From NCBI RefSeq assembly GCF_000834655.1, contig NZ_JXQQ01000015.1:35166-99165 (forward strand): a stretch of 64,000 nucleotides of DNA, read 5' to 3'. Positions 52,050 through 63,609 of this stretch are shown here, piece after piece. The notes beneath the pieces are model-generated. The model made no database searches, was not told where the DNA came from, and was given only the letters and a program-made list of their open reading frames with translations. Every line of letters begins with the position of its first letter. Position 1 is the first letter of the stretch. This DNA comes from Variovorax paradoxus. Its GTDB lineage: Bacteria > Pseudomonadota > Gammaproteobacteria > Burkholderiales > Burkholderiaceae_C. Position numbers and translations under genes: made by a program.

Positions 52050-53620
52050 GGGGCGCCTTTCGTGGCGCCAGCCATCGCGAGGCCGATGGCTTCGCGCGTC
52101 CAGGCCGCAGCCGGGCGCGCTTCGCCGAGGTGCCCCCCGTGCATCACGGCCACGCGGTCGCCGAGCGTGAGCACTTCGTCCAGGTCGTCGGAAATCACCA
52201 GCACCGCAGCGCCGGCATCGCGCGCGGCGATGAGCTGCTGCTGCACGTAGGCGACGGCACCGATGTCCAGGCCCCAGGTCGGCTGGTGCGCGACGATCAG
52301 GCGCGGCGCGCGCGTGGGGTACTTCTTGTTGTCCGCGTCTTCCGCGTGCTCGGGGGCGAGCAGCGCGCGCCCCAGGATCAGTTTCTGCATGTTCCCGCCG
52401 GAGAGCGAGCGCGCCGGGGCCATGAGCCCTGCGCCGCGCACGTCGAATGCTTTTTCGATGCGCCGGGCATGCAGCCGGGCGGCCGCACGCCGCACGAACA
52501 CGGACCAGCGCGAGAACACCGGGCTGCGCAGCCGCTCGGACACTGCGTTCTCCCACACCGGCAGGTCGCCCACCACGCCGACCGCATGCCGGTCTTCGGG
52601 AATGCGCGCCACGCCGCGCTGCACCAGGCGGGCAGGCGAGGGCGGCAGTGCGCGGCCCATCAACTGGGCGGTGCCGGAGACGGCGCGGCGCGTGCCGCAG
52701 AGCAGTTCGGCCAGCGCGACCTGGCCGTTGCCCGAGACGCCCGCGATGGCGGTGATTTCGCCCGCGCGCAGCGTGAGCGACACGTCGCGCAGCCGGTCCT
52801 GCCCGCCGTCGTTGGCGGACGCTGTGCTCACATGGTCGAGCACGCAGACCGCGTCGCCGACCGATTTGGCGGGCCGCCGCTGCGGTGCGTCGACCGCATG
52901 GCCGACCATCCAGAGCGCGAGCTGCGCCTGCGTGGTGTCGGCCGTGCGTGCTTCTGCCACGAGCTTGCCGCCGCGCAGCACGGCGATGCGGTGCGACACA
53001 CGCAGCACCTCGCCCAGCTTGTGGCTGATGAAGATCACCGACAGGCCCTGCGCCACCATCTGCGCGAGCGTGGCGAACAGCGCCTCGCTCTCCTGCGGCG
53101 TGAGCACGGCCGTCGGCTCGTCCAGGATCAGGATGCGCGCGCCGCGGTACAGCGCCTTGAGGATTTCCACGCGCTGGCGTTCGCCGACCGAGAGGCTGCC
53201 GATCTTCGCGTCCGGCTGTACCGGCAGGCCGAAGCGCTGCGCCACTTCGAGCAGCCTGGCGCGCGCCGCGGCACGGCGCGACACCGGGCGCCACAGCGGC
53301 TCGGTGCCCATCATCACGTTGTCGAGCACGGTGAGGTTGTCGGCCAGCGTGAAGTGCTGGTGCACCATGCCCACGCCCGCGGCCAGCGCCGCCTTGGGGT
53401 TGCCGGGCGGCAGCGGCGCGCCGAACACCTCGATGCCGCCTTCGTCGGCGACGTAGTGGCCGAACAGGATCGACATCAGCGTGGACTTGCCCGCGCCGTT
53501 CTCGCCGAGCAGCGCGAGCACTTCGCCGGCCTGCAGGTCGAGGGAGATCGCGTCGTTGGCGACGAGAGTGCCGAAGCGCTTGGTGATGCCTTGAAGGCGA
53601 AGCACGGTCGTAGGAGTCAT
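52046..53620 (-). CDS. ABC transporter ATPase, dual-domain nucleoside/sugar type (YufO-like)
   Basis: 524-aa protein with two ATPase domains. The N-terminal one is intact: GENGAGKST, LSVGERQRVEILKAL, ILILDEPTAVLT and SHKL. The second has SGNGQ in place of a canonical Walker A and LSGGNMQKLILGRAL, with AHQPTWGLD as an altered Walker B, the usual state in BMP-type importers. About 17 residues in the second domain (EHAEDADNKKYPTR) look like a low-complexity insertion before the Walker B. ATG 53620 is taken. Confidence 0.92.
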   Translation of the reverse strand: MTPTTVLRLQGITKRFGTLVANDAISLDLQAGEVLALLGENGAGKSTLMSILFGHYVADEGGIEVFGAPLPPGNPKAALAAGVGMVHQHFTLADNLTVLDNVMMGTEPLWRPVSRRAAARARLLEVAQRFGLPVQPDAKIGSLSVGERQRVEILKALYRGARILILDEPTAVLTPQESEALFATLAQMVAQGLSVIFISHKLGEVLRVSHRIAVLRGGKLVAEARTADTTQAQLALWMVGHAVDAPQRRPAKSVGDAVCVLDHVSTASANDGGQDRLRDVSLTLRAGEITAIAGVSGNGQVALAELLCGTRRAVSGTAQLMGRALPPSPARLVQRGVARIPEDRHAVGVVGDLPVWENAVSERLRSPVFSRWSVFVRRAAARLHARRIEKAFDVRGAGLMAPARSLSGGNMQKLILGRALLAPEHAEDADNKKYPTRAPRLIVAHQPTWGLDIGAVAYVQQQLIAARDAGAAVLVISDDLDEVLTLGDRVAVMHGGHLGEARPAAAWTREAIGLAMAGATKGAP

Positions 53621-53627
53621 GAAGGTC

Positions 53628-53750
53628 TTGCTCCTTCCCCTAATGGGGGAAGGCTGGGATGGGGGCAAGCGGCGCCCGCAACCCCACGGTGATCGATCGA
53701 AGGCCGCGTGCCCCCACCCCAGCCCTCCCCCGGAAGGGGAGGGAGCAAAG
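53628..53750. repeat. BIME-like inverted intergenic repeat
   Basis: TTGCTCCTTCCCC at the left is the near-perfect reverse complement of GGGGAGGGAGCAA at the right (one mismatch), each extended by further C/G-rich arms. It sits between the ATPase and nucleosidase genes and may reduce transcription through the operon. Confidence 0.6.
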
Positions 53751-53756
53751 GCCGGA

Positions 53757-54704
53757 TCACTTCCATGCAGCCAGGAACGCCAGCATCACCTTGGCCGAGT
53801 TGTCGGCCGCGATGCCCATGAAGGTGCCCATCTCGTTCTCGCCGCCGCCACCGCCCGCGAGGTCGCTGAGCGAGCGGAAGGCGATGTAGGGCACGCCGTT
53901 GCTGTAGGCCACCATGCCCACCGCCGCGGTTTCCATGTCGAGGACGTTGGCCTGGAAAGTCTTGAACGTGTACTGGCGGAAGGCCATGTTGTCCATGAAG
54001 GCCTGGCCCGAGACGCCGTTGCCGCCGATCACGAGCTGGGGCTTGCGCGTGAGGCACTTGCCGGCGCTGCAGTTGGCCAGGTCGACCGTGCGGATGCTGC
54101 GGGCCACCTCGAGCATCTTCGGATCGACTTCGAACCAGAACTTGCGCTCGATGCCGGGCTTCGCCGCCGAACGGACCTCGACCGGGCGCGGATGCACCAT
54201 GCCGAAGTTGGGGAAGGTGGCGTCCTTGATGAAGGGCGGCGCGGTGTACTTGCCGGGCGCGGTTTCGCGCGCCATCAGCACTTCGAGGTATTGGCCCCAT
54301 TGCGCGGGCACCGTCACGTCGCCCACGTGCAGCGACGGGTTCACGCCGCCCGCGATGCCGCTGAACACGATGCCCGTCACGCGAAAACGATCGAGCACGA
54401 GCTGCGTGTTCATCGTCGCGTTCGTCATGCTGATGCCCGAGAGGAACAGCACGACCGGCTTGCCTTCGAGCGTGCCGGTGGTGAACTCGACGCCGTTCGC
54501 GCTGTGTTTCGCGGGGCCCTGCAGGCGCGCGAGCAGCAGCTTGAGCTCGGGCTCGAACGCGGAGATCACCGCGATGCGCGGCGTGTCGTCCAGCCGCGTG
54601 CTGCTGTCGATGCTGGCGCCGGCGCCCTTGTAGACACCGACGCAGCCCGTGAGCCCGAGGGCCAGCACACCGGCTGCGACAAGAGTGCGCCAGCGCATCG
54701 TCAT
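53757..54704 (-). CDS. Lipoprotein nucleosidase (PNP/UDP superfamily)
   Basis: 315-aa protein with a signal and lipobox LTGC (about residues 18-21), so probably anchored outside the cytoplasm, then a purine-nucleoside-phosphorylase/MTA-SAH-nucleosidase-like fold: IAVISAFEPELKLLL, SGIAGGVNPSLHVGDV, the active-site-like ANVLDMETAAVGMVA with its Glu, and RSLSDLAGG. Splits nucleosides (MTA, SAH or others) into base and sugar. GTG 54716 could add four residues and overlap the BMP stop. Its place in a nucleoside ABC operon suggests it works on imported nucleosides. Confidence 0.82.
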   Translation of the reverse strand: MTMRWRTLVAAGVLALGLTGCVGVYKGAGASIDSSTRLDDTPRIAVISAFEPELKLLLARLQGPAKHSANGVEFTTGTLEGKPVVLFLSGISMTNATMNTQLVLDRFRVTGIVFSGIAGGVNPSLHVGDVTVPAQWGQYLEVLMARETAPGKYTAPPFIKDATFPNFGMVHPRPVEVRSAAKPGIERKFWFEVDPKMLEVARSIRTVDLANCSAGKCLTRKPQLVIGGNGVSGQAFMDNMAFRQYTFKTFQANVLDMETAAVGMVAYSNGVPYIAFRSLSDLAGGGGGENEMGTFMGIAADNSAKVMLAFLAAWK

Positions 54705-54712
54705 CGGCTTGT

Positions 54713-55714
54713 TCACTTTGCGGTGGACTTGGGTTGGCCGTCGTCCACCTTCACGGTGAACTTGCCCGAGAGAATGTCGGCCTGCTTGGCCTTCACCTTG
54801 GCGACGATGTCGGCGGGCACCTTCTTCTCGAACGTGCCGAGCGGCGCGAGCTCCGAGCCCTTGTGCTTCATCTGCGAATAGACGCCGTAGTCTTCTGCGG
54901 CGAACTTGCCTTCCTTCACGAGCTTGATCGCGCGGTCGGCCGAGGGTTCGAAGTTCCACAGGGCCGAGGCGACCACCGTGTCGGGGTACTGGCCCTGCGT
55001 GTCGATCACGTTGCCGATCGCGAGCTTGCCCTTTTCCTTGGCGGCATCCGAGACGCCGAAGCGCTCGGCATACATCACGTCGGCCCCCTTGTCGATCATC
55101 GCGAAGGCCGCTTCCTTGGCCTTGGGCGGGTCGAACCAGCTGTTGATGAAGCTCACGCTGAACTCCACCTTCGGGTTCGTTTCCTTGGCGCCCGCCATGA
55201 AAGCGTTCATCAGGCGGTTGACCTCGGGAATCGGGAAGCCCCCGACCATGCCGATGCGGTTGCTCTTGGTCATGCCGCCGGCCACCATGCCGCTCAGGTA
55301 CGCCGGCTCCTGGATGTAGTTGTCGAACACGCTGAAGTTGGGCGCCTGCGGCTTGAGCGAAGAGCCCATCAGGAAGGCGACCTTCGGAAAGTCCTTCGCG
55401 ACCTTGCGCGCCGCGGCTTCCACGCCGAACACCTCGCCCAGGATCAGCTGATTGCCGCCCGTGGCGTATTCGCGCATCACGCGCTCGTAGTCGGCGTTGC
55501 TGACGTTCTCGGTGGCCTTGTATTCGATCTCCCCGCGCGCCTCGGCCGCCTTGAGCGCCTTGTGGATGCGCCCCACCCATTGCTGCTCGAACGGCACGGT
55601 GTACACCGCCGCCACCTTGAGCTTGGCCTGCGCGAGCGCGATGCCCGGCGCGCCTGCAGCGAGCGCTGCGGCAATGGCGACGGAACGAATGATCAATTGA
55701 CGGCGTGCTGTCAC
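54713..55714 (-). CDS. BMP-family (PnrA-like) substrate-binding protein
   Basis: 333-aa periplasmic binding protein with a signal peptide (about 1-29, ending GIALAQ). Core: VAAVYTVPFEQQWVGRIHKAL, GEVFGVEAAARKV, and NRIGMVGGFPIPEVNR. BMP family members bind nucleosides for the ABC importer. GTG 55714 with a good AGGAG site is preferred over an upstream ATG-led extension. It lies within one operon with the nucleosidase (8 nt). Confidence 0.92.
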   Translation of the reverse strand: MTARRQLIIRSVAIAAALAAGAPGIALAQAKLKVAAVYTVPFEQQWVGRIHKALKAAEARGEIEYKATENVSNADYERVMREYATGGNQLILGEVFGVEAAARKVAKDFPKVAFLMGSSLKPQAPNFSVFDNYIQEPAYLSGMVAGGMTKSNRIGMVGGFPIPEVNRLMNAFMAGAKETNPKVEFSVSFINSWFDPPKAKEAAFAMIDKGADVMYAERFGVSDAAKEKGKLAIGNVIDTQGQYPDTVVASALWNFEPSADRAIKLVKEGKFAAEDYGVYSQMKHKGSELAPLGTFEKKVPADIVAKVKAKQADILSGKFTVKVDDGQPKSTAK

Positions 55715-55770
55715 GGTCTTCTCCTGGGTCGTAAAAAATTCAAGCGCTGCAAGCGCCATGCCCGATCGCC

Positions 55771-55877
55771 GCTCCCTTCGGGAAACACCGAGGAACCGGC
55801 TCCGCCGGGCCTCTGGTGTTGCCCCCGGTAGGGGGAAGGCGAAGCGGACACGAAGTGCCGCGCAGCCTGGGGGCGAG
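55771..55877. repeat. GC-rich intergenic repeat-like sequence
   Basis: The upp-BMP gap carries GGCTCCGCCGGGCC, GCCCCCGGTAGGGGGAAGGC and a GCGGACACGAAGTGCCGCGCAGCC-like run (in the 55840-55866 span). This looks like a dispersed intergenic repeat of Comamonadaceae; recurrence elsewhere was not testable here. Confidence 0.4.
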
Positions 55878-55879
55878 CC

Positions 55880-56509
55880 TTACTTCGTGCCGAAGATGCG
55901 GTCGCCCGCGTCGCCCAGGCCCGGCAGGATGTAGCCGTGGCTGTTGAGTTCGCGGTCGATCGCCGCGGTGTAGATCGGCACATCCGGGTGCGCCATCTGC
56001 ATCGTCGCCACGCCTTCGGGGCAGGTCAGCAGGCACACGAACTTGATCGACTTCGGGTTCAGCTCCTTCAGGCGCTCGACCGCGGCCACGGCGGAGTTGC
56101 CGGTGGCCAGCATCGGGTCGACCACGATCACGTCGCGGTTCTCCATTTCGCCGGGCATCTTGAAGTAGTACTCGACGGCCGTGAGCGTCTTGGGGTCGCG
56201 GTAGAGGCCGATGTGGCCGACGCGCGCGCCGGGCACCACGGTCAGCATGCCGTCCAGGATGCCGGTGCCGGCACGCAGGATGGACACCAGCACCAGCTTC
56301 TTGCCGTCGATGACCTTGGCCTGCATGGTCTCCAGCGGGGTTTCGACCTCGATGTCCTGCATCGGCATGTCGCGCGTGACCTCGTAGGCCATGAGCATGC
56401 TGATCTCATTGAGGAGCCGACGAAAGCTGTTGGTGGAGGCGTCCTTGCGGCGCATCAGCGTGAGCTTGTGCTGGACGAGGGGGTGGTCGACGAGGTGGAC
56501 GTTGCTCAT
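55880..56509 (-). CDS. upp: Uracil phosphoribosyltransferase
   Basis: Converts uracil and PRPP to UMP. The 209-aa protein has the PRPP loop [12 protein letters not shown] (about 128-139), the [16 protein letters not shown] flexible loop and the C-terminal [12 protein letters not shown] uracil site. In the URC pathway a phosphoribosyltransferase of this type is needed because the pathway acts on uracil after ribosylation. It lies 40 nt after urc4. Confidence 0.97.
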   Translation of the reverse strand: MSNVHLVDHPLVQHKLTLMRRKDASTNSFRRLLNEISMLMAYEVTRDMPMQDIEVETPLETMQAKVIDGKKLVLVSILRAGTGILDGMLTVVPGARVGHIGLYRDPKTLTAVEYYFKMPGEMENRDVIVVDPMLATGNSAVAAVERLKELNPKSIKFVCLLTCPEGVATMQMAHPDVPIYTAAIDRELNSHGYILPGLGDAGDRIFGTK

Positions 56510-56549
56510 TGGAATTTTTTCTGGCGTTGCTGAATGTGAACCCGGGAGT

Positions 56550-57955
56550 CTAAAAGACGGTGCCGTCGCTCTCGATCAGCAGCGGTGGTGCTCCGTCTCG
56601 CAAGCGTTGTGCCAGCGCCCGGCCCGCGGCCCAGGTGCCGCCTTCGAGCACGCAAGCCAGCGGCAGCTCTTCCTCGGTGCGGTCGAGCACCTTGCGCACG
56701 CGCGGCGCCACCTCGTCGAGCAGCGCCACGGTGAGCGCGCGCCATTCGACGATGAATTCGTCGCTGGCCTTCCAGCGGCGGGTGAGGAAGGCTGGGTCCT
56801 TCGGCACGATCACGCCGCTGTCGATCAGCAGGCCGCCGTTGCGGTACTCGGGCAGGGCGGTGAGCGCATCGAGGTGCCGCACCTTCACGCCCGCCCACTC
56901 GAAGGGCTCGAGCAGCGAATAGGTGAGCCACTGCGAGAGCTTGTGAAAGGGCATCCAGCCGTTGGTGAGCCCGGGGCCGCGCACCGCGCTGTGGCGCCAG
57001 CAGTCGCCCAGCGCGAGCGCGGGATCGCCCGAGCCGATGCCGCCGGCGCTGTCGCTGCCGTCGATGGCGATGCTGTCGACCGCGTTGGCCGAAGGCCAGA
57101 TGCGCGAGAGCATCTCCAGCAGCAGCGAGAGGATCTGGTGCGCGGTGATCTCGGCCGTGGGCGGCGCGGCCGGGCCGTAGGGGCCGACCAGCGCGTCGAA
57201 CAGTCGGCCGGGCCGACCGTCGTCGCCGAAGGTCTCGGGCTGCTCGCTCATCGCCTCGCCGAGCCGGCGCAGCAGCGTGGCGCGGCCCGAAAGGCCCACC
57301 AGCGGATTGACCTCGCTCACCTGGAAGGCGTCGCCCAGGCGGTCGGTCACCAGACCCTTGAGCCCGGCCGCATCGGCCTGCAGCGGACGGGCGGGGTCGG
57401 ACGAGAAGAGCCCGCTCGTGAAGGCATGGAAGCTCGCGACGCCCAGGCCCTCGGAGCGCGTGTAGCGCTCGCCGGTGGCCGACTCGGTGTAGTGCCAGTC
57501 GGGGCCGGCGCCGGCATCGAGCAGCACGCTCACCAGCACGAGGTCGATGTGCGCGCGAGCGCGCTGGCGGGCATCGATCTCCTTGCCGAGCAGCTGGTCG
57601 AGCTGCTTCAGCCGGTCGGTGCCGCCGGCCTCGAAGTGGCGCCAACGGCTGTGGTACGGGATGGTGTCCCACGGATAGCGCTCGCGCGTGACCTCGGCCA
57701 CGGTGCGTGCCGCGTCTTCGAGCGCGTCGTCGTTGCCGATGCGGAACCACTGCGATTCGCCGCGGCGCGCGCGCGCCAGCAGGGCGCCCGCGCGCTGGCG
57801 GATGGCGGCGGTGGTGCGCAGCAGCGAGGCCGCACCGGCCGGGTGACCGGTGTCCACGGTGAATTCGATCGAGGGGTCGACCTTGCCGGCGCCGCCGGGC
57901 GCGAGGCTGCCGGAACCGTCGACGGGCATGTTGGGGTCGGTGTTGTGGCTTGTCG

Positions 57956-57959
<4 letters not shown>
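56550..57959 (-). CDS. Urc4-like DUF1688 protein (uracil catabolism)
   Basis: 469-aa protein with the DUF1688 layout: [24 protein letters not shown]-type region [19 protein letters not shown], then [22 protein letters not shown] and [16 protein letters not shown]. In the yeast Lachancea kluyveri, URC4 is needed with URC1 and the phosphoribosyltransferase for uracil as nitrogen source. The biochemical step is not established. Its ATG overlaps the urc1 stop (ATGA), and it is followed by upp. Confidence 0.85.
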
Positions 57960-59296
<1,337 letters not shown>

Positions 59297-59390
59297 TGCA
59301 GGCCCTCAAAAAATGCAATGTACCGATCACGCGTGCGGCTGGCAAGCCGGGGCGGACCATGCCACGGACTCGTCGAACGGCACGCGATGC

Positions 59391-59858
59391 TCAGGCCGGC
59401 GAGGAGCGCAGGCCGTAGGTCTTGCCGCCGACGAACAGGTACTCGGCGCGCAGCACCGCCTCGCCTTTCTCGCCGGTGAAGGTGAAGCCGAGCACGCCCA
59501 CCTGGGTGCCGGGCTTGATCTCGTCGACGCCCCAGGCCTGCAGCCGCGTGAGGGGCGCGAGCTCGACCTGCCATTTGCGGTCGCGCCGCGTCGGCAATTG
59601 CGCCTTGGCCAGGAGCGCGGGGCCGTCGACGGCGGTCGACTGCTTCGGCAATGCACGTTGCTTCAGGTCGGCGGGGAGCGTCGGGTTCTCGGGCAGCTCG
59701 AGTTCCAGTTCGCCATGCGGGTTGCGCCACATGACCTTCGTCGCGCGTCCCTCCAGGTAGAGCGGGCGCTCCTGGTCAAAGCTGCTCCATCCATGGTGCG
59801 CCCAGGCGGGCAATGCGAGGCTCGTCGAGGCGGCAACGAAAAGGCGTCTTTGCATCAT
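59391..59858 (-). CDS. DUF6152 exported protein
   Basis: 155 aa with a signal peptide (about 1-19, cleavage after AWA). The mature protein would begin HHGWSSFDQERPLYLEG, the His-His start typical of the family, followed by TKVMWRNPHGELELELPENP. An N-terminal His raises the idea of metal binding. Its RBS is AAGGAGA. Followed by a membrane protein gene 26 nt away. Confidence 0.75.
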   Translation of the reverse strand: MMQRRLFVAASTSLALPAWAHHGWSSFDQERPLYLEGRATKVMWRNPHGELELELPENPTLPADLKQRALPKQSTAVDGPALLAKAQLPTRRDRKWQVELAPLTRLQAWGVDEIKPGTQVGVLGFTFTGEKGEAVLRAEYLFVGGKTYGLRSSPA

Positions 59859-59884
59859 CTCGGTCTCCTTCGGTGTCAGAAAGT

Positions 59885-60304
59885 TCAGAGGTAAGCGATC
59901 CAGCGCCCGCAGATGATGACAGCGAGCCAAAACCCCAAGGAGAGAAGGCATTGCACCCTGGCGAACCGGTCCAGGGCCGCAACGCCGCTGCGAAAGTGAA
60001 AGAGCGCCGCGTTGGCGCCGGCCAGCGCAACGAGGAGCATCTTGACGCGAAAGGCGGTGTTGGCCAGCAGCTCGTCGGGCTGGCCCGAGAACATCGTGAG
60101 TCCGGTGACCGCGCACAGGCCGAAGCCGGCGAGGGCGGGGCGCAGCGTCAGGCGCGCCAAGAGCGGCGCCGGCAGTTCGCGCCCCACGCCCAAGGCGCGC
60201 AGCTCGAACACGAAGAGCCCGCCGAACAGCAGTGCAATGCCGACGATGTGTGCCACCTCCAGCGCCGGATAGGCCCAGGGGTGAGAGACGAGTCCGCTCA
60301 ACAT
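59885..60304 (-). CDS. Small membrane protein (CopD/DUF2214-like)
   Basis: 139-aa inner-membrane protein with about four helices; conserved His in LEVAHIVGIALLFGG near the start and HFRSGVAALDRF later. Shape resembles CopD- or DUF2214/DUF6644-type proteins, not firmly assignable. Precedes the DUF6152 gene on the same strand and is divergent from the sigma factor. Confidence 0.65.
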   Translation of the reverse strand: MLSGLVSHPWAYPALEVAHIVGIALLFGGLFVFELRALGVGRELPAPLLARLTLRPALAGFGLCAVTGLTMFSGQPDELLANTAFRVKMLLVALAGANAALFHFRSGVAALDRFARVQCLLSLGFWLAVIICGRWIAYL

Positions 60305-60400
60305 CGGCGCAGCTTAGCCCAAGGTGCGGGCCAAGGGCTTGCGGGCGCTGGCACTTTCCGTGTCACGGCACAATCCAACGCACTATTTTTCGACCAGGCT

Positions 60401-60426
60401 GTAACCAGCCAGCCCGATGGCACGAA
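60401..60426 (+). promoter_or_regulatory. GTAACC-N16-CGAA motif at the sigma factor start
   Basis: GTAACC at 60401-60406 and CGAA at 60423-60426 with exactly 16 nt between. This matches the consensus I recall for sigma-F (NrsF-controlled) promoters of Caulobacter. It overlaps the chosen start ATG 60417, so either the motif is a coincidence or translation begins further downstream. Confidence 0.35.
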
Positions 60427-61007
60427 CCACTGAAGGTAGCAGGAAGCAGACGAGCGACGCCGAAGCGGCGCTGCGGAGCCTGTTCCTTCGGGGCTTGGCC
60501 GGCGACGCAAAGGCCTACCGCGAATTCCTGCAGAAACTCAGCGCGCACCTGCGCGCCTTTCTGGGCAAACGTCTCTTTGGCTGGCCCGATGAAGTGGAAG
60601 ATCTCGTCCAGGAATGCCTGCTCGCCATGCACAACCAGCGCCACACCTACCAGAGCGACCAGCCGCTGACGGCCTGGGTGCATGCCATCGCGCGCTACAA
60701 GATGATCGACCTGCTGCGCGCCAAGTCGGTCCGCGAAGATTTGCATGACCCGCTGGACGACGACCTGGCGGTGTTCGCCGAGTCGGCCACCGAAGCAAGC
60801 GATGCCAGGCGCGACCTGGGCGGCCTGCTCCAGACGCTGCCCGAACGCCAGCGCCTGCCGATCGTGCACGTGAAGATCGAGGGACTCTCGGTTGCCGAGA
60901 CCGCGAGCCTGACGGGCATGTCGGAGTCGGCGGTGAAGGTCGGCATCCACCGCGGGCTCAAAGCCCTGGCCGCCCGGTTCGGCCACCACTGGAGTGCCGC
61001 CGCATGA
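60417..61007 (+). CDS. ECF RNA polymerase sigma factor
   Basis: 196-aa sigma-70-like protein with region 2 ([25 protein letters not shown], in parts about 45-70, then [22 protein letters not shown]) and region 4 ([40 protein letters not shown]). Overlaps the anti-sigma-like gene by ATGA. By analogy with Caulobacter SigF-NrsF, it may respond to metal or oxidative stress. Confidence 0.9.
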   Translation: MARTTEGSRKQTSDAEAALRSLFLRGLAGDAKAYREFLQKLSAHLRAFLGKRLFGWPDEVEDLVQECLLAMHNQRHTYQSDQPLTAWVHAIARYKMIDLLRAKSVREDLHDPLDDDLAVFAESATEASDARRDLGGLLQTLPERQRLPIVHVKIEGLSVAETASLTGMSESAVKVGIHRGLKALAARFGHHWSAAA

Positions 61008-61645
61008 AGACCGACGAACTGGTCGCGATGCTCGCGAACGGCCCCGTCGCTGCGCCCCGACGCGCGACGAGCCGGCGCCTGGGCATGGCGCTGCTGTTGG
61101 GCGTGCCGCTGTCGTTCGTCATCCTCTTCGCCGAGTACGGGCTGCGGCGCGACCTGGTGCAGGCCATGTTCTGGCCGATGTTCTGGGTCAAGGTGCTGTT
61201 TCCGCTGTGCATAGCGGCCGCCGGCTTTGTGATGGTGCAGCGGCTCGCGCGGCCGGGCGTTCGCGTGCGGCACGCCTGGTTCGGCGCGGCGCTGCCGGTG
61301 CTCGGCATCTGGGTGCTGGCCGTGGTTGCCTGGTTCACCATGCCTGCCGAAGACCAGATGCCCTCGCTCATGGGACATTCGTGGCGCATCTGCGCGGCGA
61401 GCATCGGGCTGATGGCGCTGCCGGTTTTTGCAGCCACGCTGGTGGCGCTCAAGGGGCTCGCGCCCACGCGGCCCGCGCTGGCGGGCGCCGCGGCGGGAGC
61501 GCTGGCGGGCGGCGTCGGCGCGGCGGTCTACGCGCTGCACTGCATGGAACTCACCGCGCCGTTCCTGGCGGTCTGGTACGTGAGCGGGATCGCGGTGCCG
61601 GTGCTGGTGGGCGCCGTACTGGGCCCGCGCCTGTTGCGCTGGTAG
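61004..61645 (+). CDS. NrsF-type (DUF1109) membrane anti-sigma factor
   Basis: 213-aa membrane protein with six predicted helices and the conserved Cys pair of the family: one in [10 protein letters not shown] (about 128) and one in [10 protein letters not shown]. In Caulobacter, NrsF holds SigF at the membrane and releases it in response to chromate, cadmium or organic hydroperoxides. Coupled with the sigma gene by an ATGA overlap. Confidence 0.85.
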   Translation: MKTDELVAMLANGPVAAPRRATSRRLGMALLLGVPLSFVILFAEYGLRRDLVQAMFWPMFWVKVLFPLCIAAAGFVMVQRLARPGVRVRHAWFGAALPVLGIWVLAVVAWFTMPAEDQMPSLMGHSWRICAASIGLMALPVFAATLVALKGLAPTRPALAGAAAGALAGGVGAAVYALHCMELTAPFLAVWYVSGIAVPVLVGAVLGPRLLRW

Positions 61646-61675
61646 GGCGGGCGGCGCCGGCCGCTCAGCGCTTCC

Positions 61676-63193
<1,518 letters not shown>

Positions 63194-63243
63194 GGAGGGC
63201 TCCGGGTCGTATCGAAGCGGGCAGTCTAATCAAGCAGCACTCC

Positions 63244-63290
63244 TATAATCCACGGCCGCACGAAGGTTCAGGAAAAAGTTTTCAGGAGGT
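63244..63290 (+). promoter_or_regulatory. Promoter and ribosome site of the ACP gene
   Basis: Perfect -10 TATAAT at 63244-63249; no good -35. A strong AGGAGGT ribosome site at 63284-63290 supports the TTG start at 63295. Confidence 0.55.
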
Positions 63291-63294
63291 TTTT

Positions 63295-63606
63295 TTGTCA
63301 TCGACTGCTCAGCCCCCCATTCCCGCCACTGGCGATGCGTCCGAACAGTCGCCGATTGAAAAAGAACTCGCCGTACTGCTAGTGAACGCACTCAATCTCG
63401 AGGTTGCACCCGAGGACATCGTCCCCACCGATCCGCTATACGGCGAAGGCCTGGGTCTCGACTCCATCGACATCCTCGAAGTCGCGCTCGAAGTCTCGCG
63501 GCGCTACGGCTTCCAGCTGCGCTCGGACGACGAGCGCAACCAGCAAATCTTCCAGTCGCTGCGCACGCTCGCGACCCACGTCGCCCAGCATCGCAGCGCT
63601 TCCTGA
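63295..63606 (+). CDS. Acyl carrier protein (aryl-polyene type)
   Basis: 103-aa carrier protein. Phosphopantetheine Ser57 lies in GLGLDSID; helices flank it and the N-terminal 20 residues are a low-complexity lead (SSTAQPPIPATGD). The ribosome site AGGAGGT and TTG start are well placed. Followed 3 nt later by a COG4648-type protein, the common first pair of aryl-polyene/flexirubin clusters. Confidence 0.88.
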   Translation: MSSTAQPPIPATGDASEQSPIEKELAVLLVNALNLEVAPEDIVPTDPLYGEGLGLDSIDILEVALEVSRRYGFQLRSDDERNQQIFQSLRTLATHVAQHRSAS

Positions 63607-63609
63607 CCC

